Source: Ructibacterium sp965146665 (lineage in GTDB: Bacteria > Bacillota > Clostridia > Monoglobales > Monoglobaceae). From it: a stretch of DNA of 64,000 bases. The notes beneath the pieces are model-generated. The model was not told the origin of the DNA. It did not search any database and saw only the letters and a program-made list of their open reading frames with translations. A program made the position numbers and the translations under genes. Below are positions 34,235-43,918 of this stretch, piece after piece. Numbering within the stretch: the stretch's first letter is position 1; the number at the start of each line of letters is the position of its first letter. The DNA is taken from assembly GCA_965146665.1 (NCBI GenBank), contig CBCTHE010000015.1, forward strand, positions 7,025 to 71,024, read 5' to 3'.

Positions 34235-36439
34235 ATGAAGAACACAGAGAAAACACCAAAGCCCTATACAGCCTTTATTGACGAACCGCCCATGTACCTG
34301 TTCAACCAGGGGGCCAATTACGAGAGCTACCGGATGCTGGGCGCGCATAAAATGCAGGATGATGCCGGACAGGAAGGATATTTGTTCGCAGTGTGGGCGC
34401 CGAACGCCAAGTCCGTGTCCGTGGTCTGCGACGGCAACGGCTGGGACCGGAACCTTGGCAGAATGCACCGGCACACAAACGCCGGAATCTGGGAACTGTT
34501 CCTGCCCGGTGTCACTGAGGGCCAAAACTATAAATTCAGCATTGAGACGTATCGCGGGGATATTTTGCTCAAGGCGGATCCATACGCCTTTTATTCAGAG
34601 GTGCGCCCTGCCAACGCTTCGGTCACAGCGGATCTGACCTATACCTGGAATGACAGCGGGTGGCTGGACGCCCGGGCGGAGACCCTGCCCTATGACAAGC
34701 CGGTGAGCATATACGAAATGCATTTTGGCTCCTGGAAGACCAGAGAGGACGGGAGCTATTATACCTATACGGAAATGATTGATGAACTGGTTCCATACCT
34801 GAAACAAATGGGCTATACTCATGTGGAGCTGATGCCCATCTGCGAATATCCATTTGACGGCTCCTGGGGCTATCAGGTGACAGGGTATTATTCGGCCAAC
34901 AGCCGCTATGGAAAGCCCGCAGAGCTCAAAGCCCTGATTGACGCCCTGCATCAGAATGGAATCGGTGTGATTATGGACTGGGTTCCGGCCCATTTCCCAA
35001 AGGACGGCTACGCGCTGGCCCAGTTTGACGGGACGCCCCTGTATGAGCATCCTGACAGCCGCCGGGGAGAGCACAGGGAGTGGGGAACCCTGGTTTTTGA
35101 CTGGACCAAGACGGAGATCTTTTCCTTCCTGATTTCAAACGCCCTGTTCTGGCTGGGCGAATACCATATGGACGGCCTGCGGGTGGATGCGGTCTCCAGC
35201 ATGCTTTACCTGGATTACAACCGCCGGGACGGCGAGTGGCTTCCCAACAAATACGGCGGCAAGGAGAATCTGGAGGCCATTGACTTTCTGCAGAAGCTGA
35301 ACAAGGCCGTATTTGAGCGGTTCCCCAATGTCATGATGATCGCGGAGGAATCCACAGCCTGGGGCGGGGTGACCAAGCCTGCGCACGAGGGCGGTCTGGG
35401 CTTCAACTTCAAATGGAACATGGGCTGGATGCATGACGTGCTGGACTATATGCAGTGCGATCCCCTGTTCCGGAAGGGAAACCACAACAAGCTGACCTTC
35501 CCCATGATGTACGCGTTTGCGGAGAACTATATCCTGGCCCTGTCCCACGACGAGGTGGTCCACGGCAAGCGGTCGCTGATTGATAAAATGTGGGGGACCT
35601 ATGAGGAAAAATTTGCGGAGCTCAAGCTCCTGTATGCCTTTATGTATGCCCATCCCGGCAAGAAACTGCTGTTCATGGGCGGCGAATTCGGGCAGTTTGT
35701 GGAATGGCGGTTTGCGGAACAGCTGGACTGGGGGCTGGATCAGTACGATGCACACGCAAAACTGCATAAATTCTCGGCTGACCTGAACCATTTTTACCGG
35801 GAGCACCCGTCCTTCTTTGAGATCGAGCGGGAGATGGGGGACTGGAAGGGTTTCCGCTGGCTCAATGCGGAGGACGCGGAAAACAGCGTTTTGTCGTTTA
35901 TGCGGATTGATGCCGCCGGGAGCGAAAAAATCGCGGTAATTCTGAACTTTACCCCGGTGGAGCGGACCAAATATGTGGTCGGCGTGCCGGAGTACGGCGA
36001 ATATGAAGTGATTTTCAGCAGTAACAGCAAGGCTTACGGCGGGGACGGAAAGGGCACGCGGCGGGTCAAGGCCAAGACGCGGCCCGCGGACGGCCATCCC
36101 TATTCCATTGAGGTGGCGCTGCCGCCGCTGACCGCCTATTACCTCAGGCTGACGCCTCTGCCTGTCCCGGCCCGGAAAAAGCCGGTGAAGGCCGCGTCCG
36201 CGGCGCAGACCGAAAAGCCCGAAGACGGGAAGGCGAAGCGTAAGACCGCCGCGGCGTCCGGGAAAAAGCGTGTCCCGGCTGTTCCGGTGAAGGCGGAAGT
36301 AAAAACGCCGGAGCCCGCTGGGGCGGAACCTGCGGCCCCGCCTCAGGAAAACACGGAAGCGGACGGAACGCCTGTGGCGGCTCCGGCGGCAAAGCCCCGC
36401 AGAGCCGCAAAAAAGGCCGGACAGACCAAGCGGGCCTGA
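34235..36439 (+). CDS. glgB: 1,4-alpha-glucan branching enzyme with basic C-terminal tail
   Basis: 734 aa from the ATG at 34235, 6 nt after AGGGGGTG; a GTG at 34226 is the alternative. It transfers alpha-1,4 chains to alpha-1,6 branch points in glycogen. It has an N-terminal CBM48-like domain (GAHKMQDDAGQEGYLFAVWA), then the GH13 barrel with GLRVDAVSSM (nucleophile Asp), MIAEEST (acid/base Glu) and LSHDEVVHGK (transition-state Asp). An all-beta C-domain ends near residue 640. The last roughly 95 residues are Lys/Ala/Pro-rich and histone-H1-like, which is unusual for GlgB. First gene of the glycogen operon. Confidence 0.95.
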   Translation: MKNTEKTPKPYTAFIDEPPMYLFNQGANYESYRMLGAHKMQDDAGQEGYLFAVWAPNAKSVSVVCDGNGWDRNLGRMHRHTNAGIWELFLPGVTEGQNYKFSIETYRGDILLKADPYAFYSEVRPANASVTADLTYTWNDSGWLDARAETLPYDKPVSIYEMHFGSWKTREDGSYYTYTEMIDELVPYLKQMGYTHVELMPICEYPFDGSWGYQVTGYYSANSRYGKPAELKALIDALHQNGIGVIMDWVPAHFPKDGYALAQFDGTPLYEHPDSRRGEHREWGTLVFDWTKTEIFSFLISNALFWLGEYHMDGLRVDAVSSMLYLDYNRRDGEWLPNKYGGKENLEAIDFLQKLNKAVFERFPNVMMIAEESTAWGGVTKPAHEGGLGFNFKWNMGWMHDVLDYMQCDPLFRKGNHNKLTFPMMYAFAENYILALSHDEVVHGKRSLIDKMWGTYEEKFAELKLLYAFMYAHPGKKLLFMGGEFGQFVEWRFAEQLDWGLDQYDAHAKLHKFSADLNHFYREHPSFFEIEREMGDWKGFRWLNAEDAENSVLSFMRIDAAGSEKIAVILNFTPVERTKYVVGVPEYGEYEVIFSSNSKAYGGDGKGTRRVKAKTRPADGHPYSIEVALPPLTAYYLRLTPLPVPARKKPVKAASAAQTEKPEDGKAKRKTAAASGKKRVPAVPVKAEVKTPEPAGAEPAAPPQENTEADGTPVAAPAAKPRRAAKKAGQTKRA

Positions 36440-36591
36440 TCGCTGCAAATACTGACCCGTGACGGGATGCGCGCCCATTGGGGCCGGAAATCCCCGGATA
36501 CGGGGTTTGTATACTGAAGCACCCCAGGGCGTTCCGGCCAGCTGCCGGAGGTTTTGGGACAGGGGATACGGGGCGGCCCGCCCCGCCATGG

Positions 36592-36617
36592 GGGCTTATC
36601 CGGCTCACGATAAGCCC
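36592..36617 (+). repeat. Hairpin in the glgB-glgC spacer
   Basis: A 9-bp stem (36592-36600 with 36609-36617) and an 8-nt loop lie in the 218-bp spacer, near another G+C palindrome (36571-36585). No T tract follows, so it may adjust relative expression of glgB and glgC. Confidence 0.5.
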
Positions 36618-36657
36618 GCGGCTGGTTCCTGATACGATTCTGTGAGCCGGAAAGGCA

Positions 36658-37893
36658 ATGGTGATGATGATGAAATCAAAAGAATGTGTGGCGATGATAC
36701 TGGCCGGCGGACAGGGAAGCCGGCTGGGCATCCTGACGAAAAGTGTCGCGAAACCCGCGGTTCCCTTTGGGGGGAAATACAGAATCATTGATTTTCCCCT
36801 GAGCAACTGCACCCATTCCGGCATTGATACCGTCGGTGTCCTGACGCAGTATCAGCCTCTGGAACTGAATACTTATATCGCCAGCGGCCAGTCCTGGGAT
36901 CTGGACCGCTCCAACGGCGGCGTCTATGTCCTGCCGCCCTATACCTCCGCTGACAAAGGCGAGTGGTACAAGGGCACGGCCAACGCCATCTATCAGAATC
37001 TGAGCTTTATCGCCCAGTTCAATCCCAAATATGTGGTGATCCTGTCCGGAGACCACATCTATAAAATGGACTATAACAAGATGGTCCGGCAGCATAAAAA
37101 AGCGGGTGCGGACGCGACCATTGCGGTCATTGAGGTCCCGTGGGACGAGGCGTCCCGGTTTGGCATCATGAACACGGACGAGGATATGAACATTGTGGAG
37201 TTCGAGGAAAAGCCAAAAAACCCAAAAAGCAACCTGGCGTCCATGGGCGTCTACTGCTTCAGCTGGGAGGTTCTGAAGAAATATCTCACCGAGGATGAAA
37301 ACGACCCGGCATCAGACAACGACTTCGGCAAGAACATCATCCCGGCCATGCTGGCAGACGGGCTGAAAATGGTGGCGCACCGGTTTGACGGTTACTGGAA
37401 GGACGTTGGGACCATCCAGAGCCTCTGGGAGGCCAACATGGAGCTTTTGGACGACAATCCCGGGTGCAAGCTGGATGACGACGACTGGAGGATCTACAGC
37501 AAGAACCCCATCAAGCCGCCCCATTATGTGTCGGCGGAGGCAAAGCTGAAAAACTGCTATATCACGGAGGGATGTGAGATCTACGGCGAGGTGGACCACT
37601 CGGTGATTTTTGAGGGCGTCACCGTAGAGGAGGGGGCCAAGATTGAGGACTCCATCATTATGCCGGGCGCGAAAATCGGCCGGGATGCCTTTGTCTATAA
37701 GTCCATTGTGGGCGCCGGCGTGACTGTGGGCGAAAGAGCCGTGGTGGGCTCCATGGAGGATACCGCCAACACGGAGTGGATCAACAGCAAGATCTGCAGT
37801 GACGACATCACCCTGCTGGGGCCGGAGGTTCAGATCGGCGACGGGGTCAAGGTCGCGGTGAATTCCATGGTCACAGCTGATATTGCGGGATAG
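36658..37893 (+). CDS. glgC: Glucose-1-phosphate adenylyltransferase, catalytic subunit
   Basis: 411 aa. Four clustered in-frame starts (36658, 36664, 36667, 36670) follow GGAAAGG; the later ones have better spacing. It makes ADP-glucose from ATP and glucose-1-phosphate, the committed step of glycogen synthesis. AGGQGSRLGILT near the N-terminus binds the nucleotide, and SGDHIYKMDYNKM and VEFEEKPKNPKSN are typical. A left-handed beta-helix occupies the last third. The catalytic signature is complete, unlike in the neighbouring GlgD. Confidence 0.95.
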   Translation: MVMMMKSKECVAMILAGGQGSRLGILTKSVAKPAVPFGGKYRIIDFPLSNCTHSGIDTVGVLTQYQPLELNTYIASGQSWDLDRSNGGVYVLPPYTSADKGEWYKGTANAIYQNLSFIAQFNPKYVVILSGDHIYKMDYNKMVRQHKKAGADATIAVIEVPWDEASRFGIMNTDEDMNIVEFEEKPKNPKSNLASMGVYCFSWEVLKKYLTEDENDPASDNDFGKNIIPAMLADGLKMVAHRFDGYWKDVGTIQSLWEANMELLDDNPGCKLDDDDWRIYSKNPIKPPHYVSAEAKLKNCYITEGCEIYGEVDHSVIFEGVTVEEGAKIEDSIIMPGAKIGRDAFVYKSIVGAGVTVGERAVVGSMEDTANTEWINSKICSDDITLLGPEVQIGDGVKVAVNSMVTADIAG

Positions 37894-37923
37894 GCAAGGA
37901 CTTTAGAAAGAGGTGAATAGACT

Positions 37924-39054
37924 ATGAAAAACGATATGTTGGGTTTGATCTTCGCGGAAAACCCGGAGGCCGGCATGGGGGAACTGACCAGCCAGCGGGC
38001 GCTTGCGGCCGTCCCCTTCGGCGGGCGGTACCGGATCATAGATTTTATGCTTTCCAGTATGGTGAACTCCTCGGTGATCAACGTGGGGATCACAACCCCC
38101 TATAACTACCAGTCCCTGACAGACCATCTGGGCACCGGCAAGGACTGGGATATGGACCGCAAGAACAACGGGCTGTTCATCCTGCCGCCCAAAGATACGG
38201 GGGACGGACCGGGGGAAACCCAGGGCGGTGTGGACATCATCTACGGCGTGCACCACTATCTCTCCAAGAGCCGGCAGGAATATGCCGTGGTGGCGGACTG
38301 CAATACCATCTGCAACATGAACTTTGACGAGGTTTTAAAGTTCCATCTGGAGCATGAGGCGGATATCACCCTGATCTATCACAAAGCCGGAAGGCTGTCG
38401 CCCTCTGAGCTGAAACGCCAGATCCTGCTGGATGTGGACGCAGACGCCCGGATTCGGGATATGCACGTGTACCCGGCAAAGCAGAAAACAGACCTCTCCT
38501 ATATGCACATGTTCATCGTCCGCAAGGAACTGCTGATGGATCTTGTGGATGATGCCGTAGCCCACGGCAAGCACTCCATTTCCAAGGATATTTTCCTGGG
38601 GAGTCTGCACCGGCTCAAAATCTGTGCCTATGAATACAATGGCTGTGAGCTCAAGATCGATGACGTAAAGTCCTTCTTTGACGCCAACCTTCAGCTTCTG
38701 CACCGGGAGACCCGGGAGGAGCTGTTCGGGCTCAAGACCAACATGCCCATCTATACCAAGGTCAAGGACACGGTGCCGACCAAATACGGGAAGAATGCGG
38801 AGGTGTCCAACTCCATCATTGCGGACGGATGTGTGATAGAGGGCTCGGTGAAAAACTGTGTTCTGTTCCGCGGCGTGCATATCGGCAAGGGTGCGTCCAT
38901 TGAGAACTGTATCATTATGCAGAATTCAGAGGTTTTGGACAACTGTATGATGGCCAACGTGATCTTTGATAAGGAAGTGGTACTTAGAAACGGCAAAAAG
39001 CTGATCGGCCAGGACACCTATCCCATGGTAATCGGCAAGGGAACCGTGATCTAA
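37924..39054 (+). CDS. glgD: Glucose-1-phosphate adenylyltransferase subunit GlgD
   Basis: 376 aa, with AAAGAGGTG before the ATG, 30 bp after glgC. It aligns with GlgC overall (PFGGRYRIIDFMLSSMVNS, VVADCNTICNMNFDEVL), but the N-terminal GGxGxRL nucleotide loop is replaced by ENPEAGMGELTSQ. This is the usual Firmicutes arrangement in which GlgD is a non-catalytic or weakly active partner that raises GlgC activity in a heterotetramer. Confidence 0.93.
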   Translation: MKNDMLGLIFAENPEAGMGELTSQRALAAVPFGGRYRIIDFMLSSMVNSSVINVGITTPYNYQSLTDHLGTGKDWDMDRKNNGLFILPPKDTGDGPGETQGGVDIIYGVHHYLSKSRQEYAVVADCNTICNMNFDEVLKFHLEHEADITLIYHKAGRLSPSELKRQILLDVDADARIRDMHVYPAKQKTDLSYMHMFIVRKELLMDLVDDAVAHGKHSISKDIFLGSLHRLKICAYEYNGCELKIDDVKSFFDANLQLLHRETREELFGLKTNMPIYTKVKDTVPTKYGKNAEVSNSIIADGCVIEGSVKNCVLFRGVHIGKGASIENCIIMQNSEVLDNCMMANVIFDKEVVLRNGKKLIGQDTYPMVIGKGTVI

Positions 39055-39186
39055 AGCGTCGCTGCAAACCGGCGGAGCAAGACGGGTCTGTCCGCACTCC
39101 GGCGGTTTTGGGAAACGCGCTGTGGAAAAAACGGGAAAGCTTCAAGGCGGGAGCCTATACAATCTTCCTGAAAGGTGTGATTCATT

Positions 39187-40626
39187 TTGAGTAAAATATT
39201 GATGTGTTCCTCTGAGGTTGCGCCCTTTGCTAAGACCGGGGGCCTGGGCGATGTGGCGGGCGCCCTCCCGCAGGCGCTGGTTAAGCTGGGCCATGATGTG
39301 CGGGTGGTGATGCCCAAATACGGCTGTGTGCCGGAGGAATACCGGCAGCAGCTGGAGTTCAGGTTTTTTATCTATGTTCCGCTGGGCTGGCGCAGAAAAT
39401 ACTGCGGTGTATTCGAGCTGGAAAAGGACGGTGTCACCTATTATTTTATCGACAACGAGTATTATTTTGGAGATCCGTATCTCTATAAATGGAACGATTT
39501 GGAGCGCTTCGCCTTTTTTGACAAAGCCTGCCTGGAAATCCTGCGGCATTTGGAGTTCAAGCCGGATGTCATCCACTGCCACGACTGGCAGACCGGCATG
39601 GTGCCGGTCCTGCTCAACGCATACTTTGTGCGGGACGCGTTTTATCAGGGGATCAAGACCGTGTTCACCATCCACAATCTCCGGTATCAGGGGATTTATT
39701 CCATGGATATTGTGGCGGACTTTTTCTCCCTGGACCAAACCTTCTTTACGGAGGATAAGCTGGAGTTCCACGGCTGTGCTAACCTGCTGAAGGGCGGAGT
39801 TGTGTACGCCGACTATGTGACCACGGTCAGCCCCGCCTATGCGGAGGAGATCAAGACGCCGCTGGGCGGCGAAAAGCTGGACGGCCTGCTCTTTGCCCGG
39901 TCCAACGCCCTGTTCGGCATCATTAACGGCATTGATTACGGCGAGTACAACCCCAAGACGGACCCATATATCTTCGAGAACTTTGACCAGCGCAATATTG
40001 TGAGCAAGAAAAAAGCCAATAAGATCAAGCTGCAGGAGCAGCTGGGGCTCCCTGTGGATGGGGAGAAGGCCATGGTTGGTATCGTTTCCCGGCTGGTGGA
40101 CCAGAAGGGCTTTGATATCATCGCGGAGGCCATGGGCGAGCTGATGGGTATGGATATCCAGCTGGTCGTCCTGGGCACGGGCGAGGCCAAGTATGAGGAG
40201 CTGTTCCGGCAGAACGCGTGGTATCATCCCGATAAGCTCTCGGCCAACATCATGTTCAGCAATGACATGGCCCATAAGATCTACGCAGCTTCGGATCTGT
40301 TCCTGATGCCGTCCATGTTCGAGCCCTGCGGCCTGAGCCAGATGATCGCCATGGCCTACGGCACCGTCCCTGTGGTGCGGGAGACCGGCGGGCTGAAGGA
40401 CAGCGTCCAGCCTTTCAATGAGTTCACGGGCGAGGGCAACGGCTTCAGCTTCTATCCCTACAGCGCCCATGACATGATGTTCACCCTGCGTATGGCGCTG
40501 AAATTCTTTGCCAACAAAGAGGTCTGGAACCCGCTGATGAAGCGCGCCATGAAGGCTGACTTTTCCTGGGCGGCCTCCGCGCAGAAATACAGCGATATGT
40601 ATGAAAGTCTGCTGGGCGGCGCATAA
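39187..40626 (+). CDS. glgA: Glycogen synthase (ADP-glucose)
   Basis: 479 aa, GT5 family. The start is TTG at 39187, placed after AAAGGTG and giving the family's usual SKILMCSSEVAPF N-terminus; an ATG at 39202 would cut the first strand. It adds glucose from ADP-glucose to growing alpha-1,4 chains. KTGGLGDVAGALP binds the sugar nucleotide, HDWQTGMVP and TIHNLRYQG are conserved, and PSMFEPCGLSQMIAM holds the C-terminal Glu. Last gene of the glycogen operon. Phosphorylase and debranching enzyme are not in the window. Confidence 0.95.
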   Translation: MSKILMCSSEVAPFAKTGGLGDVAGALPQALVKLGHDVRVVMPKYGCVPEEYRQQLEFRFFIYVPLGWRRKYCGVFELEKDGVTYYFIDNEYYFGDPYLYKWNDLERFAFFDKACLEILRHLEFKPDVIHCHDWQTGMVPVLLNAYFVRDAFYQGIKTVFTIHNLRYQGIYSMDIVADFFSLDQTFFTEDKLEFHGCANLLKGGVVYADYVTTVSPAYAEEIKTPLGGEKLDGLLFARSNALFGIINGIDYGEYNPKTDPYIFENFDQRNIVSKKKANKIKLQEQLGLPVDGEKAMVGIVSRLVDQKGFDIIAEAMGELMGMDIQLVVLGTGEAKYEELFRQNAWYHPDKLSANIMFSNDMAHKIYAASDLFLMPSMFEPCGLSQMIAMAYGTVPVVRETGGLKDSVQPFNEFTGEGNGFSFYPYSAHDMMFTLRMALKFFANKEVWNPLMKRAMKADFSWAASAQKYSDMYESLLGGA

Positions 40627-40648
40627 CGCGCCGCTGGCTGAAAAAAGG

Positions 40649-40694
40649 CGTCCCGGACCGCGGTATCAAGCCGCGGTCCGGGACGTTTTTTTTT
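40649..40694 (+). terminator. Terminator of the glycogen operon
   Basis: A perfect 15-bp stem (40649-40663 with 40671-40685) is followed by nine T. Confidence 0.95.
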
Positions 40695-40747
40695 GCTTTT
40701 GGCGCCGGAGCGCGCAAGGTCAATGTGACATATCCGCAGGGGCAGGG

Positions 40748-41350
40748 CTATACCACCTGAATCCCCAGAAGCATGGCCAGATCAATGGCCTGTTCGGCGC
40801 TGACCTTTGCGCCGCGCAGTTCGGCATAGGAATCGGACAGGGTGATTCCGTCAATGACACAGGTGGAAAAATCCACCCCTTTCAGGGACGTTTTGAAAAA
40901 GTCTGTGTGGGTGAGGTCGGCCCGGTCCAGAGACAGATTTTTAAATTTGGCCTCTGACAGAAAGGCGTGCCTTAAGACGCTCTCCGTGATTTTGGAACGG
41001 TCCCAGAGACTGCCGCTGAAGTTGGCATAGCAAAAGGAACCCTTTTCCAGCGCGGTGAGCAGGAAAGAGCCGCGGCTGAAATTACAGCCGTCGCCCCTGC
41101 AGTCCAAAAGCCTTGCGTTCTTAAAGTAACAGGCGCCGAAACGGCTGCCTGTGAAGTCGCAGGTATCCAAGGTGACGTTATAAAAGGAGCAGCCGCTGAA
41201 ATTACACTCCAGAAACCGGCATTGTGTAAATACCGCGGACTCAAATTCCATCTTGTCCAGATCCAGCCCGGTGAGAACCTCGCGTTCATAGTTTTTTCCC
41301 TCCAGATAACCGCTGGTCTGCAGCGCTGTGTTGATATCCTCTGCCAGCAT
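40748..41350 (-). CDS. Pentapeptide-repeat protein, Qnr-like
   Basis: 200 aa from the ATG at 41350, which follows GCAGGGGA; a TTG at 41374 is possible. About 25 pentapeptide units (CRFLECNFSGCSF, CDFTGSRFGACYF, ADLTHTDFFKTSLKG) should form a right-handed beta-helix. Two non-repeat breaks interrupt the helix. The C-terminus GAKVSAEQAIDLAMLLGI matches the helical cap seen in Qnr-type proteins. Qnr proteins mimic DNA and protect gyrase from quinolones. Many chromosomal relatives have no proven role, so function is only suggested. Confidence 0.82.
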   Translation of the reverse strand: MLAEDINTALQTSGYLEGKNYEREVLTGLDLDKMEFESAVFTQCRFLECNFSGCSFYNVTLDTCDFTGSRFGACYFKNARLLDCRGDGCNFSRGSFLLTALEKGSFCYANFSGSLWDRSKITESVLRHAFLSEAKFKNLSLDRADLTHTDFFKTSLKGVDFSTCVIDGITLSDSYAELRGAKVSAEQAIDLAMLLGIQVV

Positions 41351-41555
41351 GCCGTCCCCTGCCCTTCTTCCCAATGTTATGCGGGCCGTTCCGCCGGCCG
41401 CTGGCTTTTATTATAGCCCAACCGGCCGCGGAAGTCAACGGCGGAGCACAGGAGGACGGCCGGAGGGAGGAGAAAACTGTCATATTATGCTGGAAATTAT
41501 CTGCGGAGTATGGTATGATGGTATGAGAAAATCCGGATTGAAACGGAGGTACAGT

Positions 41556-42092
41556 ATGATGGATTATATCAGTAACTACCAGTCGCCGGCGGGGGCAATC
41601 ACAATCGCCTGTGACGGCACAAGCATAACCGGCCTTTGGTTTGACGGAGCAAAGTATTTTGCGGACACGCTCGCACCCGAGTATGAGGAAAGGGAGACGC
41701 CGGTACTGCGGGAGGCCAGGGCGTGGCTGGACTGCTATTTCGGCGGCGGGATCCCGGATTTCACGCCGCCTGTGCAGCTTAACGGCACGCCGTTCCGGAT
41801 GGCTGTCTGGGAGGTGTTAAAAGGCATTCCCTATGGCGGGACAATGACCTATGGCGAAATCGCGCGGATCCTTGCGGAGCAGAATGGAAGCGGCAAAATG
41901 TCCGCCCGGGCTGTGGGCGGGGCCGTTGGCCGCAACCCAATCTCCATTATTGTGCCGTGTCACCGGGTCATAGGAAGCGGCGGGAGCCTGACCGGATTTG
42001 CGGGGGGCGTTGATAAAAAAATCAAACTGCTGACCATTGAAAAGGTAAACCTGCAGCATATGTTTATTCCCCAAAAGGGCACTGCCCTCTGA
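41556..42092 (+). CDS. Methylated-DNA-protein-cysteine methyltransferase
   Basis: 178 aa from the ATG at 41556 (ACGGAGG upstream). It removes alkyl groups from O6-methylguanine by transfer to its own Cys and is used once. The active site is PCHRV (about residue 135), with GTMTYGEIARI and GGAVGRNP forming the DNA-binding helix-turn-helix. An N-terminal ribonuclease-H-like domain (YQSPAGAITIACDG) completes the Ogt type. It is divergent from the pentapeptide-repeat gene. Confidence 0.93.
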   Translation: MMDYISNYQSPAGAITIACDGTSITGLWFDGAKYFADTLAPEYEERETPVLREARAWLDCYFGGGIPDFTPPVQLNGTPFRMAVWEVLKGIPYGGTMTYGEIARILAEQNGSGKMSARAVGGAVGRNPISIIVPCHRVIGSGGSLTGFAGGVDKKIKLLTIEKVNLQHMFIPQKGTAL

Positions 42093-42098
42093 CAAAAA

Positions 42099-42129
42099 CC
42101 CCTCCCCACTGCGCGGCAGAGGGGAGGGG
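42099..42129. terminator. Bidirectional terminator between alkyltransferase and citrate synthase
   Basis: A 9-bp stem (42099-42107 with 42121-42129) continues inward through CTGC/GCAG. The minus-strand side runs into TTTTT, which suits the citrate synthase gene. The plus-strand T tract is weaker. Confidence 0.8.
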
Positions 42130-42141
42130 CAGAATTTTATT

Positions 42142-43560
42142 CTATTTTTCGGCATCCTCCAGCTGAATCTTCTCCCGCTGGTCAATGGGGGTATAGGGCA
42201 GCCGCTTCGCAATGGTCTTATAGGCTGGCCTGATGATCTTGCTGCTGGTCATAACCTCCTCGATCCGGTGCGCACACCAGCCAACGATCCGGGACATGGC
42301 AAAGAGCGGGGTGTACAGCTCCTGCGGCAGACCCATCATCTGATAGACAAATCCGGAATAGAAGTCCACGTTGGCACAGATGTCCTTGTCAAGGCCCTTG
42401 ACCTCCCGGAAAGCCCGGGGGGCCAGCCGCTGGACCAGATCATGCAGGTCATACTCCTGCTGGTGTCCGGTGACATCTGCAAGCTCCTTGGCCTTGGCTT
42501 TGAGAATTCCGGTTCTGGGATCCGAGATGGTATAGACCGCGTGGCCCATGCCATAGATCAGACCCTTGCCGTCCCCCGCCTCCTTGCGCAGAATCTTTTT
42601 CAGGTAATCCAGCACCTCGGTTTCGTCATCCCAGTTTTTCACGTTGGCCTTGATCTCCGTCATCATGGAGAGCATCTTGTCGTTCGCGCCGCCGTGCTTG
42701 GGCCCCTTGAGAGAGCCAACCGCCGCGGATATGGCCGAATAGGTGTCCGTGCCGGTGGAGGAGAGTACATGCACCGCAAAGGCGGAATTGTTTCCGCCGC
42801 CGTGCTCTGCCTGCAGAATCAGGGCCAGATCCAGAATTTCCGCCTCCAGCGCGGAATACTGGTTGTTGGGACGGATCATATACAGAAAGTTTTCCGCCAC
42901 AGAGAGCTCCGGATTCTGATTGTGGAGCACAAGGCTCTCGCCGTCAAAGTAATGGCGCTTACAGCTGTAGGCGTTGGCCACCAGAACAGGAAACCGGGCA
43001 ATCAGGTCAAAGCTCTGCCGGAGCAGGTTGGGAATTGAGATATCGTCCGGATTGTCGTCATAGGAGTACAGGGCCAGCACACAGCGGCCCAGCTTATTCA
43101 TGATATTCTTGCTGGGCGCCTTGAAGATCATGTCCTCTGTGAATTCATAGGGCAGATCCCGGCGGCTTGCCAGAACCCGGGTAAAGTCCGCCAGGGTCTC
43201 ACGGTCGGGCAGAAAGCCGAACATCAGCAGAAAGGCGGTTTCCTCAAAACCAAAGCGGTGCTCCTTCTGGCAGTTGGACACAATATCCTCCACGTCAATC
43301 CCGCGGTACCGGAGCTTTCCCTCCACCGGAGATTTGTTCCCCTCATCCATGACATAGCCGTGAACCTCGCCGATGGTGGTCAGCCCGGCCAGGACGCCGC
43401 TTCCGTCCGCGTTTCTCAGCCCGCGTTTGACATTGTAGTCGCTGTAATAGTGGGATGGGATGGAGTTCCAGACAGAGTTTTGCTGATGGATCAGCTTCAT
43501 GTAGGACTTGATGTTGGCCTCCATGGTACTCCGTGTTTGATTAGATTCATATCGATCCAA
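42142..43560 (-). CDS. gltA: Citrate synthase
   Basis: 472 aa from a TTG at 43560, chosen because GAGAGGTGA stands right before it; an ATG at 43578 has no ribosome binding site and would include it. It condenses acetyl-CoA and oxaloacetate to citrate. The catalytic His and Asp lie in LKGPKHGGAND, GMGHAVYTISDPR, and the first His in LILQAEHGGGNN. It is longer than the short Bacillus enzyme at its N-terminus, as is common in Clostridia. Isocitrate dehydrogenase and aconitase are not adjacent. The symbol is by function only. Confidence 0.93.
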   Translation of the reverse strand: MDRYESNQTRSTMEANIKSYMKLIHQQNSVWNSIPSHYYSDYNVKRGLRNADGSGVLAGLTTIGEVHGYVMDEGNKSPVEGKLRYRGIDVEDIVSNCQKEHRFGFEETAFLLMFGFLPDRETLADFTRVLASRRDLPYEFTEDMIFKAPSKNIMNKLGRCVLALYSYDDNPDDISIPNLLRQSFDLIARFPVLVANAYSCKRHYFDGESLVLHNQNPELSVAENFLYMIRPNNQYSALEAEILDLALILQAEHGGGNNSAFAVHVLSSTGTDTYSAISAAVGSLKGPKHGGANDKMLSMMTEIKANVKNWDDETEVLDYLKKILRKEAGDGKGLIYGMGHAVYTISDPRTGILKAKAKELADVTGHQQEYDLHDLVQRLAPRAFREVKGLDKDICANVDFYSGFVYQMMGLPQELYTPLFAMSRIVGWCAHRIEEVMTSSKIIRPAYKTIAKRLPYTPIDQREKIQLEDAEK

Positions 43561-43649
43561 AGGAATCACCTCTCTCATAAAATTTGTTCAGCAATGATAC
43601 CGGAACAGAGGCTGGAATTCAGACGGCCTCTGTGGGAATGTTAAACTTT

Positions 43650-43678
43650 ATTTTACCGCATTTTAAGCGCAAAGTCAA
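43650..43678 (-). promoter_or_regulatory. Promoter of citrate synthase
   Basis: Minus-strand TTGACT (43673-43678), a 17-nt spacer and TAAAAT (43650-43655) lie about 90 bp before the start. Confidence 0.65.
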
Positions 43679-43832
43679 GAAAAATGTCAAAACCGCGCCC
43701 GTTGCTCCGGCGCGGGACCTGAAAAAACGAAGAAGAGCGGCGGGAGAACAAGACGCGCCGGATACCTGCGCCGCAGGGCGGGAAAGCTTGGCGTTTCGCG
43801 CTGTCCCTGCCCCGGCGCGTATTGGAACGAAC

Positions 43833-43861
43833 AAAAAGACGGACTCAAGCTTGAGTCCGTC
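43833..43861 (-). terminator. Terminator after the SDR gene
   Basis: A 24-bp perfect palindrome (43838-43861) is followed on the minus strand by five T. Confidence 0.88.
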
Positions 43862-43918
43862 TCGGTTTCTGTGTACAAAACGCAGCCTGTATGCCCTGCA
43901 CGGCCGTGCTGTGCGGCA

